From the NCBI GenBank assembly GCA_963795435.1, contig CAWCHV010000007.1, positions 682,001-746,000 on the forward strand: 64,000 bases of DNA. Direction: 5' to 3'. The notes under the pieces are model-generated. The model saw only the letters and a list, made by a program, of their open reading frames with translations. It was not told where the DNA came from and made no database searches. A program made the position numbers and the translations under genes. The DNA is from JAFKFI01 sp963795435. Lineage in GTDB: Bacteria > Pseudomonadota > Alphaproteobacteria > Acetobacterales > Acetobacteraceae. Shown here piece after piece: positions 58,096 to 64,000 of the stretch (positions within the stretch are counted from its first letter, which is position 1; each line of letters starts with the position of its first letter).

Positions 58096-59952
58096 ATGGC
58101 TCCCCCCTTGCTGCACCTCCAGGCGATCGACCTCGGCTTCGGCACCACCCCGCTGCTGGCCGGGGCGGAGCTCGCCGTCTCGGCGGGCGACCGCGTGTGC
58201 CTGGTCGGCCGCAACGGCTCAGGCAAATCCACCCTGCTGAAGATCGCCGCCGGGCTGATCCAGCCCGATTCCGGCACCCGCTTCGTCCATCCCGGCGCCA
58301 CCATCCGCTATCTGCCGCAGGAACCCGACCTCGCGGGCTTTGCCTCGACCCTCGCCTACGTCGAAGCCGGCCTCGGCCCCGGTGACGATCCGCACCGCGC
58401 TCGCACCCTGCTCGAGCAGCTCGGCCTCACCGGCGAGGAAGCCACTGCACGCCTCTCGGGCGGAGAGGCCCGCCGCGCCGCGCTGGCCCGTGTCCTCGCT
58501 CCCGCGCCCGATATTCTCCTGCTCGACGAACCCACCAATCACCTCGATCTCCCCGCGATCGAGTGGCTGCAGGCGGAACTCGCCTCGCTGCGCTCCGGCC
58601 TCGTAATCGTCAGCCATGATCGGCGCCTGCTCGAAGCCCTGTCGCGCGGCATCGTCTGGCTCGACCGGGGTGCCACACGCCGGCTCGACCGCGGGTTCGC
58701 CTCCTTCGAGACCTGGCGCGACGAGGTGCTGGACCAGGAGGAGCGCGACCGGCACAAGCTCGGCCGCAAGATCGCGATGGAGGAGGACTGGCTGCGCTAC
58801 GGCGTTACCGCCCGGCGCAAGCGCAACCAGAAGCGCCTCGCCGACCTGCACGGTCTCCGCCGGAAGCGCCGCGAGCAACTCGGCGCCCCCGCCACGGTCC
58901 GCATGGCGGCGAGCGAGACGGAACTCTCGGGCAAGCTCGTGATCGTGGCCGAGCATGTGAGAAAGGCGTGGGAGGGCCGGCCCGTGGTGCGCGACCTCTC
59001 GACCCGCGTGCTGCGCGGCGACCGGCTCGGCATCGTCGGCCCCAACGGGGCCGGCAAGACCACCCTGCTCAACCTGCTGACCGGCGCGCTGGCCCCCGAT
59101 TCCGGCGAAATCCGCCTCGGCGCCAACCTGGAGACGGTCACGCTCGACCAGCGCCGCGAGAGCCTCGACCCCGCCGCGACCCTTGCCGACACGCTCACCG
59201 GAGGCGGCGGCGACAAGGTGGTGGTCGGCGGCCAGTCGCGCCACGTCATCGGCTACATGAAGGACTTCCTGTTCGGCCCCGAGCAGGCCAACACCCCGGT
59301 CGGCGTGCTGTCGGGCGGCGAGCGCGGTCGGCTCATGCTCGCCCGCGCGCTGGCCAAACCCGCCAACCTTTTGGTGCTGGATGAGCCGACCAACGACCTC
59401 GATCTCGAAACGCTCGACCTCCTGCAGGAACTCCTCGCCGACTATCCCGGCACCGTGCTATTGGTCAGCCACGACCGGGACTTCCTCGACCGTGTGGTCA
59501 CTTCCGTGATCGCGACCGAGGGCGAGGGTCGGTGGGTCGAATACGCCGGCGGCTACAGCGACATGCTGGCGCAGCGCGCCGGCGCCGCCGAGCAACGCCC
59601 GAATCCGGGTTCTTCGCCCGCCGCGATTACCCGGATCCGGGCTCAATCACCCCCCGGCATTACCCGGATCCGGGCTCAGCCGGAGGGTGAGATTGCCCGG
59701 ATCCGGGCTCGCCCACGCCGCCTCTCGTTCAAGGAGCGGCACGCCCTCGACACCCTCCCCGCGCGCATCGACGAACTGCAATCCGAGATCACGCGCCTGC
59801 ACGCCGCCCTCGCCGACCCCGATTTCTACGCCCGCGATCCCGCCGGCTTTCAGGCCGGCTCCGCTGCCCTCGCCCGCGCCGAGCAATCGCTCGCAGAAGC
59901 CGAGGAGCAATGGCTCACCCTCGAGATGTTGCGGGAGGAAATCGAAAGCTGA
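58096..59952 (+). CDS. ABC-F family ATPase (Uup-like) with in-frame repeat insert
   Basis: 618 residues with two ATPase domains and no membrane segment. The first has GRNGSGKST (38-46), LSGGEARR and LLLDEPTNHLD; the second has GPNGAGKTT, LSGGERGR and LVLDEPTNDLD. The C-terminal 75 residues are a coiled coil, which points to the Uup branch of ribosome- or DNA-associated ABC-F proteins. Between the second ATPase and the coiled coil (about residues 505-540) lies an 11-residue repeat (ITRIRAQ...) encoded by 33-base palindromic units. The start ATG 58096 is chosen by similarity. Confidence 0.9.
   Translation: MAPPLLHLQAIDLGFGTTPLLAGAELAVSAGDRVCLVGRNGSGKSTLLKIAAGLIQPDSGTRFVHPGATIRYLPQEPDLAGFASTLAYVEAGLGPGDDPHRARTLLEQLGLTGEEATARLSGGEARRAALARVLAPAPDILLLDEPTNHLDLPAIEWLQAELASLRSGLVIVSHDRRLLEALSRGIVWLDRGATRRLDRGFASFETWRDEVLDQEERDRHKLGRKIAMEEDWLRYGVTARRKRNQKRLADLHGLRRKRREQLGAPATVRMAASETELSGKLVIVAEHVRKAWEGRPVVRDLSTRVLRGDRLGIVGPNGAGKTTLLNLLTGALAPDSGEIRLGANLETVTLDQRRESLDPAATLADTLTGGGGDKVVVGGQSRHVIGYMKDFLFGPEQANTPVGVLSGGERGRLMLARALAKPANLLVLDEPTNDLDLETLDLLQELLADYPGTVLLVSHDRDFLDRVVTSVIATEGEGRWVEYAGGYSDMLAQRAGAAEQRPNPGSSPAAITRIRAQSPPGITRIRAQPEGEIARIRARPRRLSFKERHALDTLPARIDELQSEITRLHAALADPDFYARDPAGFQAGSAALARAEQSLAEAEEQWLTLEMLREEIES
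59598..59707 (+). repeat. 33-base palindromic repeats inside the ABC-F gene
   Basis: The perfect 12-base palindrome CCCGGATCCGGG occurs at 59630-59641, 59663-59674 and 59696-59707, exactly 33 bases apart. A fourth, one-mismatch copy (CCCGAATCCGGG) is at 59598-59609, 32 bases before the first. Flanking bases (ATTACCCGG..., GGGCTCA) are also repeated. The three exact units encode 11-residue repeats starting ITRIRA or IARIRA and keep the reading frame open. Confidence 0.9.
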
Positions 59953-59992
59953 TCGGTGCCGGACCGAACGGGACTTGCCAGCGTGGGAAATC

Positions 59993-60361
59993 ATGCGGAT
60001 GATAGGCGTTCTCAACTGGAGACGCCCGTTGCATCGGATTTCGATCCTGGCCACCGCCCTCGCGATCAACCTTTCGGCCGGCGCGGCCTCGGCGCAGAAC
60101 GCCACCGCATCGCTCACCATCCGCAACCATCGCTTCGAGCCCGAGACCTTGGAGGTTCCGGCCGGGCAGAAGATCGAGCTCACAGTGATCAACGCCGATG
60201 CCACACCGGAGGAATTCGAGAGCGGCGATTTGCGGCGCGAGAAGGTCGTGGCGGCAAATTCACAGATTACCGTCTATGTCGGCCCGCTCCGCCCCGGCAC
60301 CTACGAGTTCTTCGGCGACTTCAACCCGAAGACGGCGCGCGGCCACATCGTCGCGAAATGA
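59993..60361 (+). CDS. Periplasmic cupredoxin-like protein (EfeO N-domain-like)
   Basis: 122 residues: a signal peptide ending ASA (about residue 35), then a single cupredoxin-like beta-sandwich. FEPETLEVPAGQKIELTVIN, TPEEFESGDLRREKVV and LRPGTYEFFGDFNP match the Cupredoxin_1 type found in EfeO and FTR1-linked proteins, rather than classic blue copper proteins; a Cys-His-Met copper site is absent. It may handle iron or copper in the periplasm. The stop overlaps the next start in ATGA. ATG 59999 is an alternative start. Confidence 0.8.
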   Translation: MRMIGVLNWRRPLHRISILATALAINLSAGAASAQNATASLTIRNHRFEPETLEVPAGQKIELTVINADATPEEFESGDLRREKVVAANSQITVYVGPLRPGTYEFFGDFNPKTARGHIVAK

Positions 60362-61128
60362 GCGCCCGCGCCGCCTGTCGAATCGCCGCCGCCGCGCTCG
60401 CCTCTCTCGCGATACCACCACGCGCCGGCTTCGCCGAGCTCAAGGTCCATTCGCCGATCGTCGAGTTCGGTGAATTGGAGTTCGAGTGGAACGGGCTCGC
60501 CACCATCGACCGGAAGGGGTCGCCCAACAACGCCCTGCGGAGCCAGACCTATGAGATCGGCTACGCCGTGCTGCCGTTCTGGGAGCCGGAGCTCGAGTTC
60601 GAGCGCAACACCGTGAACGGCCGCGACAAATGGACCGCGATCACGCTGGAGAACACCTTCCAGCTCACGCCGCAGGGCAAGTATTTCGTCGATGCCGGCC
60701 TGTTTGCCGAGTACTCGCAATCGCTCCTCAAGGACGAGCCGAACTCGTTCACCGCCGGGCCGATCGTGCAGAAGGAGCTCGACGATGTGCTCGGCATCGA
60801 CACGCTGCACACGCTCAACCTGTTCCTGAGTCGCGAGGTCGGCCACAATCACACCAATGGCACGGGCTTCGCCGGCGCGTGGCAGTCGGTGTGGCTCGCC
60901 AGCCCGCTCGCCGCACCCGGCTTCGAGGCGTACAGCGTCATCAACGACCTTGCCCACGCCGGCCGGTTCAACACGCAGTACAACTCGATCGGCCCCGTGC
61001 TGGTCGGCGCCGCGAATTTCGCCCCGTATGGCGCGCTCCGCTACGAGGCCGGCTACCAGTTCGGCCTCAGCTCCGGCGCCCCGCGCGGCGCGGTGCGTTG
61101 GAAGCTGGAGTACGAGATCGCGTTCTGA
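60358..61128 (+). CDS. Predicted outer-membrane beta-barrel-like protein
   Basis: 256 residues. An N-terminal signal (AAAALASLAIPPRAGFA) is followed by alternating polar/hydrophobic strands rich in aromatic residues: IVEFGELEFEWNG, TYEIGYAVLPFWEPELEFE, and a final WKLEYEIAF. Ending on an aromatic Phe after such a strand is typical of outer-membrane barrels. I do not recognise a named family. Coupling to the cupredoxin-like gene by a 4-base overlap suggests a shared metal-related task. Confidence 0.65.
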   Translation: MSARAACRIAAAALASLAIPPRAGFAELKVHSPIVEFGELEFEWNGLATIDRKGSPNNALRSQTYEIGYAVLPFWEPELEFERNTVNGRDKWTAITLENTFQLTPQGKYFVDAGLFAEYSQSLLKDEPNSFTAGPIVQKELDDVLGIDTLHTLNLFLSREVGHNHTNGTGFAGAWQSVWLASPLAAPGFEAYSVINDLAHAGRFNTQYNSIGPVLVGAANFAPYGALRYEAGYQFGLSSGAPRGAVRWKLEYEIAF

Positions 61129-61180
61129 GCGGTCGGCGCACCGCTGCATTCCGACCGGCTCGGCGCTATATTGGAACGGT

Positions 61181-61849
61181 ATGACTGCGAGTTTCACACC
61201 GCGCCTCGACATACTGCCGGAGCCGCAGCGACGGCTTTGGCACGAGCTTGCCGAAATTCCGGTCGAGTTCGTGCTCTATGGCGGGACTGCCATCGCGCTT
61301 CATCTCGGCCATCGTCAATCCGTGGATTTCGATTTCTTCGGAGACCGGCCATTCGATCCGGCACATCTGACGGACGCCATTGCCTTCATGGCGGCGGCAA
61401 CGATCACGCAACGGGCGCCGAATACGTTGAGCGGCATCGTTGATCGCGGCGGTCCGGTGCAGCTGTCGTTCTTTGGCGTTCCCGGTATCGCGCGCCTCGC
61501 ACCGCCACAGATTGCGCCGGACAACGGATTGCGGATCGCCTCCCTGCTCGACCTCGCCGGAACGAAAGCGTCCGTGGTGCAACAGCGCGCGGAAGCCAAG
61601 GACTATACCGATATTGAAGCCATTCTGCAGGACGGGCGCATCGATCTTCCGACCGCGCTGGCCAGCGCCAAGGCGATCTACGGCCCGCAATTCAACCCGC
61701 AGATCACGCTCAAGGCGCTGTCCTTCTTCGACGACGGCAATCTCCACCGCCTTCCGCGAGCGACCAAGGATCGCCTAGCCAGAGCGGCGCGCGACGTCGA
61801 TCTCGACCGCCTGCCGACGATCGGCGTGCAAGGCGAGACAGCACCATGA
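61181..61849 (+). CDS. AbiEii/AbiGii-type nucleotidyltransferase (toxin-like)
   Basis: 222 residues. VLYGGTAIALHLGHRQSVDF followed by DFF (about residues 31-53) is the nucleotidyltransferase motif GG-T-A...GHR-S-xDFDFF of the AbiEii/AbiGii family. LLDLAGTKASVVQQRAEAKDY contains the conserved Lys/Asp helix. Such proteins form two-gene toxin-antitoxin or phage-defence systems; some modify tRNA or other targets by nucleotide transfer. A TATATT hexamer lies nine bases before ATG 61181. The stop overlaps the partner gene in ATGA. Confidence 0.8.
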   Translation: MTASFTPRLDILPEPQRRLWHELAEIPVEFVLYGGTAIALHLGHRQSVDFDFFGDRPFDPAHLTDAIAFMAAATITQRAPNTLSGIVDRGGPVQLSFFGVPGIARLAPPQIAPDNGLRIASLLDLAGTKASVVQQRAEAKDYTDIEAILQDGRIDLPTALASAKAIYGPQFNPQITLKALSFFDDGNLHRLPRATKDRLARAARDVDLDRLPTIGVQGETAP

Positions 61850-62136
61850 AACCGATTCCGCTCACCCCCGAGACGGAAACCGTAGCGCGCCGGATCGTGT
61901 GGTTCGAGTCACCCACCGAAGCCCTTGAAGACCCGGTGCGTTTCATGGCGTATGCGATGGCGCATGCCACGCACGAGGACATGAAGGTGCTACGCCGCTA
62001 CGTGTCGGACGAGGATTTTCGCGAGGCCCTCGACCGCGCCCCGCCCGGCATCATCGACCCGCGCTCATGGGCCTACTGGAATTCCAAGATGGGCCGCTAT
62101 CCTCCCCCACCCCCGCCCAAGCGGCGCTTGGGGTAG
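61846..62136 (+). CDS. Small partner (probable antitoxin) of the AbiEii-type protein
   Basis: 96 residues. RIVWFESPTEALEDPVRFMA, EDMKVLRRYVSDEDFREAL and PRSWAYWNSKMG match the general pattern of small helical partners (DUF6922-like) encoded next to AbiEii-type nucleotidyltransferases. The C-terminus is proline-rich (PPPPPPKRRLG). The 4-base overlap with the toxin-like gene supports pairing. Here the toxin-like gene comes first. The antitoxin role is inferred. Confidence 0.65.
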   Translation: MKPIPLTPETETVARRIVWFESPTEALEDPVRFMAYAMAHATHEDMKVLRRYVSDEDFREALDRAPPGIIDPRSWAYWNSKMGRYPPPPPPKRRLG

Positions 62137-62147
62137 GCTACGCGCAC

Positions 62148-63833
62148 TCACCGCAACTCGGGAAAATCCTCCTCGCGAAACTCGCCCACTGCACGCGCGC
62201 CCGTGCTCGCCTGCCGCTCCTCCGCCTGACGCAGTTCCACCCGGCGGATCTTCCCCGAGATCGTCTTCGGCAAATCGGCGAACTCGATCCGCCGCACGCG
62301 CTTGAACGGCGCCAGCCGCTCGCGCAGGTGCTGAAAGATCGCCAGCGCCGTCTCGCGATTCGGCTCCGCGCCCTCCACGAGGATCACGTACGCCTTCGGC
62401 ACCGCCAGCCGGATCGGGTCGGGCGCCGGCACCACGGCGGCCTCCGCCACCGCGGCGTGCTCAATCAACGCGCTCTCCAGCTCGAACGGGCTGATGCGAT
62501 AGTCGGACGCTTTGAACACGTCGTCCGCACGCCCGACGTAGGTGAGATAGCCGTCGGCGTCGCGCGAGGCCACGTCGCCGGTGTGATAGAACGCGCCCGA
62601 TAGCGGCTCGATCGTGCCGGCCTCGGTCTGGTAGCCGCGCATCAGCCCGGCCGGCGGATCGTCGAGCGCGATGCCGATCTGGCCTTCCTCCGCTTCGTTG
62701 TCGTCGGGATCGAGGATGCGGATGCGATAGCCCGGCATCGGCCGTCCCATCGAGCCCGGCTTTATTCTCGTCCCCGGAGAATTGCCGACCTGCAACGTCG
62801 TCTCGGTCTGGCCGTAGCCGTCGCGCAGTTCGAGGCCCCACGCCGCCTTCACCCGGTCGAACACCTCCGGATTGAGCGGCTCGCCGGCCGACAGCGCCTC
62901 GCGCAGCTTGGTCTTCCAAGCCGTCATGTCCTCCTGGATCACCATGCGCCAGACCGTCGGCGGCGCGCAGATCGTCGTGACGCCGTGCGCCGTCACCGCA
63001 TCGAGCAAGGCGCGCGCGGAAAAGCGCGGCTGGTTCAGCACGAACACCGTCGCCCCGGCGAGCCACGGCGTGAACACCGAACTCCAGGCGTGCTTTGCCC
63101 AGCCCGGCGAGGAGATGTTGAGATGCACGTCGCCCGGCTTGAGCCCGATCCAGTACATCGTCGAGAGATGCCCCGCCGCGTAGCTGCCGTGGCTGTGCAG
63201 CACCAGTTTCGGCCGCGCCGTGGTGCCCGAGGTGAAATACAGCGGCAGCGGATCGGCCGCGTTCGTCTCCCCGTCGGGCGCGAAGGCTGCGTCCGCGCGC
63301 AGCAGATCGTCGTAGCGATGCCAGCCGGCCGGCGCGTCGCCGGTCGCGATCCTTGTCACATCGTCTGAAAGTCCCTCGATTTTCGGCGCGTCGGACGCCG
63401 AGGTGATGAGATGGCGCACCCGTCCCCGGCTCACCCGGTCGCGCAAATCCGCCGGCATGAGCAGGGTGGTGGCTGGGATCACCACCGCGCCGAGCTTCAT
63501 CGCCGCGAGCACGGTCTCCCACAACGGCACCACATTGCCGAGCATCAAGAGCACACGGTCGCCGCGCCGCACGCCGAGCGCGCGCAGCCCGTTGGCGACG
63601 CGGTTCGACCGCTCCGACAACTCGGCAAAGGTGAGGCTCGCTGCCCCGTCGCCCACGATGGTCAGCGCGGGCCGGCTCGCCGCGTCGCCTTGCACCAGCG
63701 CCGCGTCGAACCAGTCCAGCGCCCAGTTGAATTGCTCCAGCACGGGCCAGCGGAAGTCGCGGTACGCCGTCTCGTAGTCGGCGCGATGGGTCAGCAGGAA
63801 ATCGCGCGCCGCCTTGAGGTTCGCCGTGCTCAT
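62148..63833 (-). CDS. Acyl-CoA synthetase (AMP-forming)
   Basis: 561 residues of the ANL superfamily. It activates a carboxylic acid with ATP and coenzyme A. TSGTTARPKLVLHSHG is the phosphate loop, DGYGQTETTL motif A5, GRADDVFKASDYRISPFELE the hinge region, and KTISGKIRR carries the catalytic Lys. It resembles the medium-chain/benzoate-type synthetases. ATG 63833 directly follows the TGA of the upstream 3-hydroxyisobutyrate-dehydrogenase-like gene, so a role in branched-chain or short acyl metabolism is plausible. Confidence 0.92.
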   Translation of the reverse strand: MSTANLKAARDFLLTHRADYETAYRDFRWPVLEQFNWALDWFDAALVQGDAASRPALTIVGDGAASLTFAELSERSNRVANGLRALGVRRGDRVLLMLGNVVPLWETVLAAMKLGAVVIPATTLLMPADLRDRVSRGRVRHLITSASDAPKIEGLSDDVTRIATGDAPAGWHRYDDLLRADAAFAPDGETNAADPLPLYFTSGTTARPKLVLHSHGSYAAGHLSTMYWIGLKPGDVHLNISSPGWAKHAWSSVFTPWLAGATVFVLNQPRFSARALLDAVTAHGVTTICAPPTVWRMVIQEDMTAWKTKLREALSAGEPLNPEVFDRVKAAWGLELRDGYGQTETTLQVGNSPGTRIKPGSMGRPMPGYRIRILDPDDNEAEEGQIGIALDDPPAGLMRGYQTEAGTIEPLSGAFYHTGDVASRDADGYLTYVGRADDVFKASDYRISPFELESALIEHAAVAEAAVVPAPDPIRLAVPKAYVILVEGAEPNRETALAIFQHLRERLAPFKRVRRIEFADLPKTISGKIRRVELRQAEERQASTGARAVGEFREEDFPELR

Positions 63834-64000
63834 TCAACCCTCCCCGACCGAGCCCCGCGCCTGCTTGGCGAGCCAGGGATAGATCGCGGAAAAATCCCGC
63901 CCCGCCTCGCCCGCATCAGCCAACGCCGCGTACAGCTTGGCGACATGCGCCCCGAGCGGCGTCGGCGCGTCCACCGCCTCCGCCGCCGCCTGCGACAGCA
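63834..64000 (-). CDS. 3-hydroxyisobutyrate dehydrogenase-like protein, C-terminal fragment
   Basis: The last 55 codons of a minus-strand gene that begins beyond the right edge. LGAHVAKLYAALADAGEAG followed by RDFSAIYPWLAK matches the C-terminal end of 3-hydroxyisobutyrate dehydrogenase (GAxAxxLYxxxxxxGxxxxDFSA). That enzyme oxidises 3-hydroxyisobutyrate in valine breakdown. The stop TGA (63834-63836) touches the acyl-CoA synthetase ATG, so the two are coupled. The NAD-binding half is not visible. Confidence 0.7.
   Translation of the reverse strand, partial: LSQAAAEAVDAPTPLGAHVAKLYAALADAGEAGRDFSAIYPWLAKQARGSVGEG

Overview
The window is high-G+C bacterial chromosome, densely coded, with many 4-base ATGA/GTGA stop-start overlaps. 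The general stress response module (PhyR, NepR, two EcfG-like sigma factors and a HisKA_2-type kinase, 20017-24196) is a hallmark of Alphaproteobacteria. Together with the gene style (CydDC, MHS-type symporters, mixed acyl-CoA enzymes) it suggests a Rhodospirillales/Acetobacteraceae-like organism; the family level is an inference. I see no rRNA, tRNA, CRISPR array, phage or intact insertion sequence.

Layout. 1-467 is the 3' end of glgX. 521-8365 holds an M20 dipeptidase, fetA-fetB-glpD as one overlapping run, and a two-module ABC permease with its ATPase and a cupin but no binding protein. 8380-8739 is a decayed IS110-type transposase next to an acyl-CoA dehydrogenase. 9981-17445 has a lone PAS protein, an MHS symporter, recQ, an OmpA-like lipoprotein and cydDC. 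17446-17989 is the longest gene-free stretch, followed by panC and an M20 amidohydrolase.

20017-24196 is the stress response module. Directly beyond it, 24358-41208 is a seven-gene operon (glgE, treS-mak, glgB, treZ, malQ, treY, otsA), with six of seven genes joined by 4-base overlaps. These enzymes can form a closed loop. OtsA starts trehalose synthesis, TreS-Mak converts trehalose through maltose to maltose-1-phosphate, and GlgE polymerises it. GlgB branches the glucan, MalQ and GlgX remodel it, and TreY/TreZ return it to trehalose. No otsB, glgA or glgC is in the window. GlgE carries an extra N-terminal GH13-like domain that appears catalytically dead.

41217-41310 is a palindromic repeat, with a second copy at 56911-56992. 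41326-43405 holds two MDR-type oxidoreductases. 43406-44622 is a lower-G+C island with two small exported proteins of unknown function. 44623-50660 holds two dehydrogenases, a flavoprotein-SelD fusion, a GYD protein, a DUF188 protein and an FNT-family channel. 50676-54890 has an M81 peptidase, an SDR, a small unknown protein, a tartrate-dehydrogenase-like enzyme and a chorismate mutase. 54898-58025 is a DoxX protein and a complete NMT1-type ABC transporter.

58096-59952 is an ABC-F ATPase whose linker contains an in-frame 33-base palindromic repeat. Then come a cupredoxin-like/beta-barrel-like pair, an AbiEii-type nucleotidyltransferase with a small partner, an acyl-CoA synthetase and the end of a 3-hydroxyisobutyrate-dehydrogenase-like gene.

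No single locus is proven novel. The strongest leads are the ABC-F repeat, the pseudo-amylase GlgE inside a stress-linked trehalose-glucan operon, the cupredoxin/barrel pair, the AbiEii pair, and the ABC ATPase whose only good start codon lies in a repeat hairpin loop.
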